Of a stretch of 64,000 nt of DNA, positions 8,349 to 20,018 are shown piece after piece. Position numbers and translations under genes: made by a program. Position 1 is the first letter of the stretch, and every line of letters starts with the position of its first letter. The notes below the pieces were generated by a model, which saw only the letters and a program-made list of their open reading frames with translations, had not been told where the DNA came from and made no database searches. The stretch comes from Bog-473 sp963753115 (lineage in GTDB: Bacteria > Actinomycetota > Acidimicrobiia > Acidimicrobiales > RAAP-2): NCBI GenBank assembly GCA_963753115.1, contig CAVWBB010000033.1:140608-204607 (forward strand), in the 5' to 3' direction.

Positions 8349-8887
8349 CCCCCCGCATCCTGCTCGTCGGGATGATGGGCGCCGGGAAGACCACGACGGG
8401 ACAGCTCCTGGCCCAACGCCTGGGGTGGGGGTACCGGGACTCGGACGCCGACGTGGAGGCGGCCACGGGTCTGACCGTGCCCGAGTTGTTCACGCGTGAC
8501 GGTGAGGCGGCCTTCCGCCGCGCCGAGGCCGGCGTGCTGGCGGACGCCTGTGACGACCCCAAGCCGTCCGTGGTGTCCGTGGCGGGCGGCGCCGTGCTGA
8601 GCGAGGACAACCGAAGGCGCATTGCGGAGAGTGGCGTGGTGGTCTGGCTGCGCGCACGGCCCGAGACGTCGGCCGCCCGCGTCGGGGACGGTACGGGCCG
8701 GCCGCTCCTCGGCTCGGACCCCGCAGAGGCGCTCGTCCGACTCAACGCCGTGCGCGCCCCGCTCTACGACGAAGTGGCAGACGTCGTGATCGACGTCGAC
8801 GACCTCGACCCCACCGCAGTGGTCGAGCGCATCGTCGATTCCATCACCACGGGTACCCCCTCCACCGCTCCTGGCCACACCCGGTAG
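8345..8887 (+). CDS. aroK: Shikimate kinase
   Basis: A 180-residue P-loop kinase that phosphorylates shikimate at O3. Walker A is GMMGAGKT at 9-16; the shikimate-binding aspartate is in RDSDADVE; the GGG-like VAGGAV loop and the R-P-L lid region (TGRPLLGSD) are present. It starts four bases inside aroC. Length is normal for actinobacterial AroK. Confidence 0.96.
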   Translation: MTPRILLVGMMGAGKTTTGQLLAQRLGWGYRDSDADVEAATGLTVPELFTRDGEAAFRRAEAGVLADACDDPKPSVVSVAGGAVLSEDNRRRIAESGVVVWLRARPETSAARVGDGTGRPLLGSDPAEALVRLNAVRAPLYDEVADVVIDVDDLDPTAVVERIVDSITTGTPSTAPGHTR

Positions 8888-8906
8888 CGGCGGAGCGAGC
8901 GAAACA

Positions 8907-9947
8907 GTGCGCGCCCTCTCGGTCGACCTGGCCGACCGGTCCTATCCGGTGCTCGTCGGCGGGGGAGCCCGCCACGAGGTCGCACGCTTCCTGCCGCCCG
9001 GCGCCAAGTCCGCCGTGATCGTCACCCAGGAGGCGATCGTGCAGGCCGGCTGGGTCGAGGGCGTCGACCCCGGCGTCCCCTTCCACGTCTGCCACATCCC
9101 CGACGGCGAGGAAGCCAAGACGCTCGCCACCGTCGAGGCCGTCGCCCGCTTCTGCGCCCGGCACGGGCTCTCCCGCGCCGACGTCATCGTGGCCGTCGGT
9201 GGCGGCATCGTGACCGACGTGGCGGGGTTCGCCGCCGCGAGCTACCACCGCGGGACCGCCTACATCAACGTGGCCACCTCGCTGCTGGCCCAGGTCGACG
9301 CGGCAATCGGCGGCAAGACGGGCGTCAACCTGCCCGAGGGCAAGAACCTCCTCGGCGCGTTCTGGCAACCCAATGCCGTGCTGTGCGACACCGAGACGCT
9401 CTCGTCGCTCCCGCCCCGCGAGTGGGCCTGCGGCCGGGGCGAAGTGGCCAAGTACGCCTTTCTCGGCGACGCCCCCACGGCCGACCAACCGATCGAGGAG
9501 CAGGTCGCTCGGTGCGCGGGCATCAAGGCGGCCGTGGTGGCGGAGGACGAGCGCGAGGGCGGCCGCCGCATGATCCTCAACTACGGCCACACCCTGGCGC
9601 ACGCGCTCGAGGGGGCGGCGCTGGTCGACCACCCCGACTGGGACCTGCGTCACGGCGAGGCGGTGGCCATCGGGATCCTCTTCGCCGCGCTGTTGGCGGA
9701 GCGGCTCGGACGCATCGACGCCCAACGCGTCGCCGAGCACCGCCGTGTCATCGGGAGCTTCGACCTGCCGACCGATCTGCCGGCCGGCGCCCGGGCGGAG
9801 GAGCTCATCGCGTTCATGGGACGGGACAAGAAGGCCCAGCAGGATCTGACGTTCGTGCTGGACGGACCGAACGGGGTCGAGACGGTGCGCGGCGTGGCCG
9901 CCACCGACGTGGTCGCTACCCTGGCTGACATGGGTGCCCGCACGTGA
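8907..9947 (+). CDS. aroB: 3-Dehydroquinate synthase
   Basis: A 346-residue NAD- and metal-dependent enzyme that cyclises DAHP to 3-dehydroquinate. NAD-binding DVIVAVGGGIVTDVAGF, substrate-site KTGVNLPEGKNLLGAFWQP, and the metal ligands in GRGEVAKY, NYGHTLAHALE and RHGEAVAIG are all visible. GTG start 19 bases after aroK; the stop overlaps aroQ as GTGA. Confidence 0.97.
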   Translation: MRALSVDLADRSYPVLVGGGARHEVARFLPPGAKSAVIVTQEAIVQAGWVEGVDPGVPFHVCHIPDGEEAKTLATVEAVARFCARHGLSRADVIVAVGGGIVTDVAGFAAASYHRGTAYINVATSLLAQVDAAIGGKTGVNLPEGKNLLGAFWQPNAVLCDTETLSSLPPREWACGRGEVAKYAFLGDAPTADQPIEEQVARCAGIKAAVVAEDEREGGRRMILNYGHTLAHALEGAALVDHPDWDLRHGEAVAIGILFAALLAERLGRIDAQRVAEHRRVIGSFDLPTDLPAGARAEELIAFMGRDKKAQQDLTFVLDGPNGVETVRGVAATDVVATLADMGART

Positions 9948-10384
9948 GCCTCGTCCTCCTCCTGTCGGGACCCAACCTGAACCTGCTCGGCGAGCGGGAG
10001 CCCGCCATCTACGGCACGGCCACCCTGGCCGAGCACGTGGCGCGCGCCGAGGCGGCCGCCACACGGCACGGCCTCGAGCTCGAACACCTGCAGTCCAACC
10101 ACGAGGGTGACCTCGTCGAAGCGGTCCACGGCGCCCGCGGCCGGGCGGATGCGCTGGTGATCAACGCCGGCGCGCTGAGCCACACCTCATGGTCGCTGCA
10201 CGACGCCGTCGCCGCGTTCGAGGGGCCCGTCGTCGAGCTGCACCTCTCCAACCCCGCCGCCCGCGAGCCCTTCCGGCACACGTCGGTGCTGGCCCCGGTG
10301 GCGTCGGGGGTCATCGCCGGTTTCGGCGGGCTCGGCTACGAGCTCGCCATCGACGCCACGGCCGCACTCCTGAAGGGATCCTGA
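9944..10384 (+). CDS. aroQ: Type II 3-dehydroquinate dehydratase
   Basis: A 146-residue type II dehydroquinase converting 3-dehydroquinate to 3-dehydroshikimate through an enolate. The catalytic tyrosine is Tyr-23 in REPAIYG after GPNLNLLGE, the NAGALSHTS loop gives the anion site, and the conserved histidine is in ELHLSN. Type II enzymes of this size are usual in Actinobacteria. GTG start inside the aroB stop. Confidence 0.96.
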   Translation: MSLVLLLSGPNLNLLGEREPAIYGTATLAEHVARAEAAATRHGLELEHLQSNHEGDLVEAVHGARGRADALVINAGALSHTSWSLHDAVAAFEGPVVELHLSNPAAREPFRHTSVLAPVASGVIAGFGGLGYELAIDATAALLKGS

Positions 10385-10389
10385 GCCCC

Positions 10390-11553
10390 ATGACCACCAC
10401 CGCCCGTGCCAACCCCTACGTGCCCGCCAACGCGCCCCTCCCGCCCATCACGGTCACCGGCCGGCTCGACCGCCTGCGCGCCGCGTTCGACGAGCACGAG
10501 ATCGACGCCCTCGTCGTGACCACGCTGCCCAACGTGCGCTACCTCACGGGGTTCACGGGCTCGGCCGCCGTGCTGACCGTCACGAAAGACGTCGCCCTCC
10601 TCACGACGGACGGCCGCTACCGCACGCAGTCGGCCGAGCAGGTCGAGCGGGCCGGCGCCGCCGGCCAGGTCGAGATCGCCATCGGCGCGGGCGCCGAGCA
10701 GCGGCAGGCCGCACGGGCCGCGCTCGAAGCCGACGGCATCGGCCGCATCGGGCTCGAGGCCGGCAACGTCACCTGGAGCGGCCAGCGCAGCTGGGCCGAC
10801 AGCGTCGGCGGTGACCGGCTGGTTGCCACCGCCAACGCCGTCGAGGCGTTGCGCGAGCGCAAAGATCCGGCAGAGATCGCCCGCATGGAGCGCGCCGCCG
10901 CCATCGCCGACGCCGCGCTCTTCGAGGTGCTCCCGCTCATGAGCCAGGGGGTCACGGAGGAGCACTTCGCGCTCGCACTCGACACAGCGATGCGCCGGGG
11001 CGGCGCCGAGAGCACCGCCTTCGAGACCATCGTCGCCGCCGGGGAGAACTCGGCCAAGCCGCACCATCACCCGGGCTCCAGGACGATCAACGGAGGGGAC
11101 CCCGTGGTGGTCGACTTCGGCGCGACGTTCGAGGGCTACCGCTCGGACATGACCCGCACCTTCTGCGTCGACGCCGAGCCCGAGGGCGAGCTGGCCCGCA
11201 TCTTCGATGTCGTCCAGACATCGCAGGCGGCCGGCGCCGCCGCCGTGCGGCCGGGGATCGCGGCCAAGGACGTCGATGACATCTGCCGCCAGATCATCGC
11301 CGATGCCGGCTGGGCCGAGCGCTTCGAGCACGGAACGGGGCACGGTGTCGGCCTCGATATCCATGAGGCCCCGACGGTCAGCCAATTGGGCACTGCTATC
11401 CTCGCTCCCGGCTTCGTCGTCACCGTCGAGCCCGGTGTCTATGTTCCCGGGCACGGCGGCGTCCGTGTCGAGGACACTCTGGTCGTGACCGAGGACGGCG
11501 CCCGCCCCCTGACCCGATTCACAAAGGACATCCATGGCAGTCTCGACCAATGA
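10390..11553 (+). CDS. pepQ: M24 family Xaa-Pro aminopeptidase/dipeptidase
   Basis: A 387-residue pita-bread metallopeptidase. An N-terminal creatinase-like domain (RLDRLRAAFDEHEIDALVV...YLTGFTGSAAV) precedes the catalytic domain with all five metal ligands recognisable: two aspartates in VDFGATFEGYRSDMTRTF, the histidine in GTGHGVGLDIHE, and the glutamates in TVEPGVY and GVRVEDT. It removes or cleaves next to proline. The gene sits directly before efp, a common pairing that links proline peptide turnover and polyproline translation. It overlaps efp by 20 bases. Confidence 0.9.
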   Translation: MTTTARANPYVPANAPLPPITVTGRLDRLRAAFDEHEIDALVVTTLPNVRYLTGFTGSAAVLTVTKDVALLTTDGRYRTQSAEQVERAGAAGQVEIAIGAGAEQRQAARAALEADGIGRIGLEAGNVTWSGQRSWADSVGGDRLVATANAVEALRERKDPAEIARMERAAAIADAALFEVLPLMSQGVTEEHFALALDTAMRRGGAESTAFETIVAAGENSAKPHHHPGSRTINGGDPVVVDFGATFEGYRSDMTRTFCVDAEPEGELARIFDVVQTSQAAGAAAVRPGIAAKDVDDICRQIIADAGWAERFEHGTGHGVGLDIHEAPTVSQLGTAILAPGFVVTVEPGVYVPGHGGVRVEDTLVVTEDGARPLTRFTKDIHGSLDQ

Positions 11554-12094
11554 CCTGAAGAACGGCATGAGCCTGGACCTCCCGGAGGGCCTGTTCAGCG
11601 TCGTCGAGTTCCAGCACGTCAAGCCCGGCAAGGGCGGCGCCTTTGTTCGCACCAAGCTCAAGAACGTCCGCAGCGGCGCCGTCATCGAGCGCACCTACCG
11701 GGCCGACGAGAAGCTCGAGCAGGCGATCATCGACAAGCGGGACATGCAGTTCCTCTACCGCGACGGCAGCGACTACGTCTTCATGGACACGACCAACTAC
11801 GAGCAGACGCAGGCCGCGCCCGACTCTCTCGGAGACGCCCCCAATTTCCTGAAGGAGGGCGACGCGGTGAACCTGCAGATCTACAACAACGAGATCGTCG
11901 GCGTCGAGCTCCCCGCCGCCGTCGAGCTGACCGTGACCGAGACGGAGCCCGGCATGCAGGGCGACCGGGTCTCGGGCGCGCGCAAGCCGGCCACGCTGCA
12001 GACCGGCCACGTCGTCCAGGTCCCCCTCTTCGTGAACATCGGGGACGTGATCAAGGTCGACACCCGCTCCGGCGAGTACCTGACCCGGGCCTGA
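11534..12094 (+). CDS. efp: Translation elongation factor P
   Basis: A 186-residue EF-P, which rescues ribosomes stalled at consecutive prolines. The KOW-like N-domain carries the loop KPGKGGAF with Lys-33 at the tip that is modified in some bacteria; no modification gene is visible here. Two OB domains follow, ending RSGEYLTRA. The start lies inside the end of pepQ. Confidence 0.97.
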   Translation: MAVSTNDLKNGMSLDLPEGLFSVVEFQHVKPGKGGAFVRTKLKNVRSGAVIERTYRADEKLEQAIIDKRDMQFLYRDGSDYVFMDTTNYEQTQAAPDSLGDAPNFLKEGDAVNLQIYNNEIVGVELPAAVELTVTETEPGMQGDRVSGARKPATLQTGHVVQVPLFVNIGDVIKVDTRSGEYLTRA

Positions 12095-12155
12095 CGGCCC
12101 GGCCGCCTCGCCGACCGACTGCAGCCGCCGGCCGAGGACTCGGGGAGGACTGCCG

Positions 12156-12563
12156 ATGACCGACGCTGCTCCCCGCCACCAGCAACGCGAGCGGGCCCTC
12201 TCGCTGCTCTACGAGGCCGAGCTCAAGGGCGAGGGGCCGCTCCAGGTCGTCGACGACCTTCCCGTGCCGCCCGATCCCTACGTCCGGACGCTGATCGCCA
12301 ACGCCGTGGGGAGCCGCGCCGAGGCCGACCGGCGCATCGGGGGCGCCTCGGTCGGCTGGCCGCTCGACCGCATGGCGGTCATCGATCGCATCGTGCTGCG
12401 GCTGGCCGTGGCCGAGCTGCTCGACCCCGACGGCCCGCCGCCGGCCGTCGTCATCGACGAGGCGGTGGAGCTGGCCAAGGAGTACTCGACCGACGAGTCG
12501 GGCCGGTTCGTCAACGGGATCCTGGCCACCATCGCCGCCGACCTCGGACCGCCCTCGCCGTAG
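12156..12563 (+). CDS. nusB: Transcription antitermination factor NusB
   Basis: A 135-residue all-helical protein that with NusE binds boxA of rRNA leaders. Typical segments are RERALSLLYEAEL, DRMAVIDRIVLRLAVAELL and VVIDEAVELAKEYSTDESGRFVNGIL. A good Shine-Dalgarno GGGGAGG at 12141-12147 supports the ATG. It follows efp, the usual actinobacterial order efp-nusB, and precedes the pyr operon. Confidence 0.95.
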   Translation: MTDAAPRHQQRERALSLLYEAELKGEGPLQVVDDLPVPPDPYVRTLIANAVGSRAEADRRIGGASVGWPLDRMAVIDRIVLRLAVAELLDPDGPPPAVVIDEAVELAKEYSTDESGRFVNGILATIAADLGPPSP

Positions 12564-12605
12564 GGGCCGGGGGACATCGCCGGTCCGCACCGCGCACCGG
12601 CGCGC

Positions 12606-12611
12606 TAGAGT
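12606..12611 (+). promoter_or_regulatory. Probable -10 box of the pyr operon
   Basis: TAGAGT, placing transcription start near 12617-12619, immediately at the PyrR hairpin. No clear -35 element is visible. Confidence 0.35.
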
Positions 12612-12614
12612 GTG

Positions 12615-12658
12615 CTCCTGACCGTGAAGTGAGTCCCGTGAGGCTCACACGGCAGGAG
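12615..12658 (+). promoter_or_regulatory. PyrR-binding RNA hairpin covering the ribosome binding site
   Basis: The loop region at 12632-12645, AGTCCCGTGAGGCT, matches the known PyrR binding-loop consensus ARUCCNGNGAGGYU at every position. Three stacked helices close it: CTCCTG 12615-12620 with CAGGAG 12653-12658, CCGTG 12622-12626 with CACGG 12648-12652, and TGAG 12630-12633 with CTCA 12644-12647, with a purine bulge at 12627-12629 as PyrR requires. The 3' arm contains the Shine-Dalgarno AGGAGG (12654-12659). PyrR bound with UMP should therefore hold the hairpin closed and block translation of pyrR and the coupled operon; no terminator is seen, so translational rather than attenuation control is inferred. 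Confidence 0.88.
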
Positions 12659-12712
12659 GAGCAGTGGCCGAACGCGAACGCAGTCAGTACGCGACCCCTC
12701 GGGGGAGTGTTC

Positions 12713-13237
12713 GTGGCCCACTCCCAGGTCCTGACCGCCGCCGACGTCCTGCGCGCCCTGACCCGGATGTCGCACGAGGTGGTGGAGCGCAACGGGGGAG
12801 TCGAAGACGTCGTCGTGGTGGGCCTGCAGACGGGCGGTGTCCCGCTCGCCACCAAAATGGCCGAGATCCTCCGCCAGATCGAAGGGGTCGACACGCTCGC
12901 CGTCGGCAGCCTCGACGTGGCCTTCTACCGCGACGACATCGGTCTGCGCCCGGTCCTCCCGGAGGCCGTGACCGACATCCCGGTCGACCTGGCCGGGAAG
13001 GTGGTGGTCCTCGTGGACGACGTCCTCTTTACCGGCCGGACCATCCGGGCCGCCCTGAACGCACTCAACGACTTCGGCCGGGCCCGGTCCATCCAGCTGG
13101 CGGTCATGGTCGACCGCGGCCACCGCGAGCTGCCCATCCGGCCCGACTACGTGGGGAAGAACCTCCCCACGCGGCGGGAGGAGATGGTCGACGTCGGCGA
13201 GGACGGCGTCTGGATCGGGAGCCTGGAGGACAAGTGA
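12713..13237 (+). CDS. pyrR: PyrR, pyrimidine operon regulator / uracil phosphoribosyltransferase
   Basis: A PRPP-fold RNA-binding regulator. SQVLTAADVLRALTRMSHEVVERNGG is the usual N-terminal helix, VVVLVDDVLFTGRTIRAAL the PRPP loop, and VMVDRGHRELPIRPDYVGKNLPT the conserved C-terminal block. The start is uncertain. GTG 12713 (preceded by GGGGGAG) gives about 174 residues. The strong Shine-Dalgarno in the upstream hairpin instead points to GTG 12664, which is one frame off; losing one G from the run at 12701-12705 would join it to PyrR and give the usual N-terminal length. The stop overlaps pyrB as GTGA. Confidence 0.93.
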   Translation: MAHSQVLTAADVLRALTRMSHEVVERNGGVEDVVVVGLQTGGVPLATKMAEILRQIEGVDTLAVGSLDVAFYRDDIGLRPVLPEAVTDIPVDLAGKVVVLVDDVLFTGRTIRAALNALNDFGRARSIQLAVMVDRGHRELPIRPDYVGKNLPTRREEMVDVGEDGVWIGSLEDK

Positions 13238-14226
13238 CCGGTACCCAGCACCTGCTCTCGGTCGCCGACCTCGATGCCAACGGCATCGCCGAGGTGTTGC
13301 GCGTCGCCGAGGCCTTCGCCGAGGTGGAGCGCCGCTCCGTGCCCAAGGTCCCGACGCTGCGGGGCAAGGTCGTGGCGACGCTCTTCTTCGAGGAGTCGAC
13401 GCGCACCCGTCTCTCCTTCGAGACGGCAGCCAAGCGCCTCTCGGCCGACGTGCTCTCGCTCGCCGTGGCCAACTCTTCGGTCAAGAAGGGCGAGAGCCTG
13501 CGCGACACCGTCGAGACGGTCGAGGCCATGGGCATCGACGCCGTCATCATCCGGCACTCGTCGGCCGGGGCGCCGCACCAGGTGGCGCGCTGGGTCGAGC
13601 GGGCCCACGTGGTCAACGCCGGCGACGGGTGGCACGAGCACCCGACGCAGGCCCTCCTCGACTGCTTCACCGTGCGCCAGGTGTTGGCCGAGCGCAAGGG
13701 CGCCGCCCCCGAGGAGCTCGGCATCGCCTGCTTCGAGGGCCTGCGCGTCCTGATCGTCGGCGACATCCGGCACAGCCGGGTGGCCCGCTCCGAGGTGCTC
13801 GCCTACACCGCCCTGGGTGCGCACGTCACGCTCGCCGCACCGGGCAGCCTGCTCCCGCCCTCGCTCGAGGGCTGGCCGGTCGAGGTGGCGACCGACCTCG
13901 ATGCGGCACTGGGCGACACCGACGTGGTCTCGCTCCTCCGCCTCCAAGCCGAGCGGGGCAGCGGGTCGTTCGTCCCGAGCCTGCGCGAGTACACGGCCGG
14001 TTGGGGGCTGACGGCGCGCCGGGCCGAGCGCCTTTCCGAGCACGCCATCGTCACCCACCCCGGGCCGATGGTGCGCGGCGTCGAGATCGCCTCCGACGTG
14101 GCCGACCTGCCGCGCACCGTCGTCACGCAGCAGGTGGCCAACGGCGTCGCCGTGCGCATGGCCATCCTCTTCCTCCTTCTCGGGGGCGAGCTCCCGGCGA
14201 TCGGAGAGGTGCCGGCCGTTGCCTGA
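13234..14226 (+). CDS. pyrB: Aspartate carbamoyltransferase catalytic chain
   Basis: A 330-residue enzyme joining carbamoyl phosphate and aspartate. The carbamoyl phosphate loop FFEESTRTRLSFE, the HPTQALLDCFT block and VTHPGPMVRGVEI are diagnostic of ATCase rather than ornithine carbamoyltransferase. No pyrI regulatory subunit is present. GTG start within the pyrR stop; the frame is also open across pyrR, but that upstream part is a shadow. Confidence 0.97.
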   Translation: MTGTQHLLSVADLDANGIAEVLRVAEAFAEVERRSVPKVPTLRGKVVATLFFEESTRTRLSFETAAKRLSADVLSLAVANSSVKKGESLRDTVETVEAMGIDAVIIRHSSAGAPHQVARWVERAHVVNAGDGWHEHPTQALLDCFTVRQVLAERKGAAPEELGIACFEGLRVLIVGDIRHSRVARSEVLAYTALGAHVTLAAPGSLLPPSLEGWPVEVATDLDAALGDTDVVSLLRLQAERGSGSFVPSLREYTAGWGLTARRAERLSEHAIVTHPGPMVRGVEIASDVADLPRTVVTQQVANGVAVRMAILFLLLGGELPAIGEVPAVA

Positions 14227-15541
14227 GCCCAGTCTGATCATCCGGGGCGGCACGGTCGTCGGGCCCGACGGCCTGGCCCGGGGCGACGTCGCCGTGCGCG
14301 GCACCGAGATCGTCGCGGTCGGCACGTCCCTCGAGGTCCCCTCCGGTGCGCTGGTGCTCGATGCCGGCGGTTGCCTGGTCGGGCCGGGCCTCGTCGACTT
14401 GCACACGCACCTGCGCCAGCCCGGCCGCGAAGAGGCCGAGACGATCGAGACCGGTGCCCGCGCTGCCGCACTCGGTGGCTACACGGCGATCGTGGCCATG
14501 CCCAACACCGAGCCGGCGATCGACTCCGCCGGCGTGGCCGCCGAGGTCCTGGCACTCGGGGCCGGCTGCACCGCCGAGGTGGCCGTGGCCGGTGCCATCA
14601 CCGTCGGGCGGGCCGGCCAGGCGCTGGCGCCGATGGGCGAGCTGGCGGAGCTCGGCATCACCCTCTTCACCGACGACGGCGCCGGCGTGCAGGACGGCGC
14701 GCTCATGCGGCGGGCACTCGACTACGCCAAGGGTCTCGGCGTCACGCTGGCCCAGCACTGCGAGGACAACTGCCTGGCTGCCGGCGGCGCCATGCACGAG
14801 GGGTCCTGGTCGAGCCGGCTCGGCATACCGGGCATTCCGGCCGCGGCCGAGGAGGCCATGGTGGCGCGGGACATCGCGCTGGCCCGCCTGACCGGAGCGC
14901 CCGTGCACTTCCTGCACATGTCCACCGCCGGCTCCGTCGACCTGATCCGCCGGGCCAAGGACGAGGGCCTCCCGGTCACCGCCGAGGCGGCCCCGCATCA
15001 CATGCTGCTCACCCATGCCCTCGTGGCCGGCTACGACCCGGTCTTCAAGGTCAACCCGCCCCTGCGCACCGACCACGACGTCAGCGCCGTGATCGCCGGG
15101 TTGTGCGACGGCACCATCGACGCGGTCGCGACCGATCACGCGCCGCACGCGCCCGAGTCGAAGGACCTCCCCTTCACACAGGCCCCGCCCGGCATGCTCG
15201 GCCTGGAGACGGCGCTGCCCATCGCCTGGGAGGTGCTCTCGCCGCACCTCGGACCGGCACGGATCTTCGCACTGCTCAGCGCGCAGCCCGCGGTCATCGC
15301 CAAGCTGACGGCGACGGACCGGCGCGGCGGCGGCCACAGCGCCCAGGGCGGCCCCGTCGAGGAGGGATCGACAGCGAACCTCTGCGTCTTCGACCCGACC
15401 GCCACGACCGTCGTGGACCCGGCTGCGCTGGCCAGCCGCAGCCGGAACACGCCGTACGCGGGTCGGAGCTTCACCGGCGCGGTCCGCCACACGGTGCTGC
15501 GGGGCGAAGCGGTCGTGATCGACGCGATGGCACAACGGTGA
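14219..15541 (+). CDS. pyrC: Dihydroorotase, class I
   Basis: A 440-residue amidohydrolase closing carbamoyl aspartate to dihydroorotate. Metal ligands sit in DLHTHLRQPG (His-62, His-64), AQHCED, HFLHMSTAG and VATDHAPHAPESK. The start is TTG at 14219, eight bases inside pyrB, and gives the typical N-terminus LIIRGGTVVGPDG; no ATG or GTG fits better. The stop overlaps carA as GTGA. Confidence 0.96.
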   Translation: MPEPSLIIRGGTVVGPDGLARGDVAVRGTEIVAVGTSLEVPSGALVLDAGGCLVGPGLVDLHTHLRQPGREEAETIETGARAAALGGYTAIVAMPNTEPAIDSAGVAAEVLALGAGCTAEVAVAGAITVGRAGQALAPMGELAELGITLFTDDGAGVQDGALMRRALDYAKGLGVTLAQHCEDNCLAAGGAMHEGSWSSRLGIPGIPAAAEEAMVARDIALARLTGAPVHFLHMSTAGSVDLIRRAKDEGLPVTAEAAPHHMLLTHALVAGYDPVFKVNPPLRTDHDVSAVIAGLCDGTIDAVATDHAPHAPESKDLPFTQAPPGMLGLETALPIAWEVLSPHLGPARIFALLSAQPAVIAKLTATDRRGGGHSAQGGPVEEGSTANLCVFDPTATTVVDPAALASRSRNTPYAGRSFTGAVRHTVLRGEAVVIDAMAQR

Positions 15542-16692
15542 GCGCGGCGCTGACCGGTGGCGGGGAGCGGCCCGCCGCGCTGCTCGTGACCGCGGACGGG
15601 AGCGTCTTCCGGGGCGAGGCGGCGGGCGCCGACGTGCCGGTGGCCACGGGCGAACTGGTGTTCAACACCGCCATGAGCGGGTACCAAGAGGTCATCACGG
15701 ACCCGTCCTACGCGGGACAGGTCATCGCCTTCACCAGCACGCACATCGGTAACTACGGCACCAACGCCGCCGACGACGAGGCCGTTGCCCCGAACTGCCG
15801 GGGGGTCGTGGTGTGTGACCTGGCCGACGAGCCGTCCAACTGGCGGGCGACCGAGGGCCTGGAGCCCTTCCTCCGTCGTCACGGCGTGCCGGCCCTGACC
15901 GGCGTCGACACACGGCGTCTGGCCCGGCACGTCCGCCAGGCGGGCGCCGTACCGTGCGCATTCGGAACGGCACCCGAGTCCGAACTGCGAGCCGCCGCAG
16001 CCAACGCCGTCGGCACCGACGGGCTCGACCTGGTGTCCGGCGTCACCATGACGGAGCCCCGCACGCACGCGGGGACCGGCCCCGGAGCGAGCAGCGGACT
16101 GCGCATCGTGGCCTACGACTTCGGCGTCAAGACGACCATGGTGCAGCTGCTCACCGCGCTCGGCTCCGTGACCGTGGTGCCGGCGGGCACGGCAGCCGAC
16201 GACGCGCTCGCGCTCGAGCCCGATGGCGTGTTCCTCTCCAACGGCCCGGGTGATCCCGCCGCCTTGCCGGGCCCGACCGGCGCCGTGGCCGACCTCGTCG
16301 GGCGCGTGCCTGTCTTCGGGATCTGCCTCGGCCACCAGATCCTTGCCACCGCACTGGGTGGGTCGACCTACAAGCTGCCTTTCGGGCATCACGGCGCCAA
16401 CCACCCCGTGCAGCGCCTCGAGACCGGCGTTGTCGAGATCACGAGCCAGAACCACAACTACGCGGTCGCCGCCGGCTCCATTCCCGATGCGGAGACCACG
16501 CACGTCAACCTCAACGACGGCGTCATCGAGGGCTTCCGTTCGCTGCGGGCGCCTGCGTTCTCGGTGCAGTACCACCCCGAGGCCGCACCCGGCCCGCACG
16601 ATGCGCGCTACCTCTTCGGTGCCTTCCGCGAGCTCATGCTGACCCATCCCACCCGTTCCACCGGCGCCGGGACCGGCGCCGGGGCGCGCTGA
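15538..16692 (+). CDS. carA: Carbamoyl phosphate synthase small (glutaminase) chain
   Basis: A 384-residue chain that releases ammonia from glutamine for CarB. The N-terminal CPSase small domain has TGELVFNTAMSGYQEVITDPSY; the class I amidotransferase triad is Cys-263 in FGICLGHQ with His-346 and Glu-348 in QYHPEA. Supplies carbamoyl phosphate to both the pyr operon and, through the same enzyme, the distant arg operon of this window. Confidence 0.97.
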   Translation: MSAALTGGGERPAALLVTADGSVFRGEAAGADVPVATGELVFNTAMSGYQEVITDPSYAGQVIAFTSTHIGNYGTNAADDEAVAPNCRGVVVCDLADEPSNWRATEGLEPFLRRHGVPALTGVDTRRLARHVRQAGAVPCAFGTAPESELRAAAANAVGTDGLDLVSGVTMTEPRTHAGTGPGASSGLRIVAYDFGVKTTMVQLLTALGSVTVVPAGTAADDALALEPDGVFLSNGPGDPAALPGPTGAVADLVGRVPVFGICLGHQILATALGGSTYKLPFGHHGANHPVQRLETGVVEITSQNHNYAVAAGSIPDAETTHVNLNDGVIEGFRSLRAPAFSVQYHPEAAPGPHDARYLFGAFRELMLTHPTRSTGAGTGAGAR

Positions 16693-16712
16693 GCGCGGTC
16701 GAGGAGCCCGCC

Positions 16713-20014
<3,302 letters not shown>

Positions 20015-20018
<4 letters not shown>

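Noticed and set aside
12664..14226. 520-residue plus-strand frame running through pyrR into pyrB
   Set aside because: Only the part from 13234 is protein-like (PyrB); the upstream part is an arginine/proline-rich shadow of pyrR.
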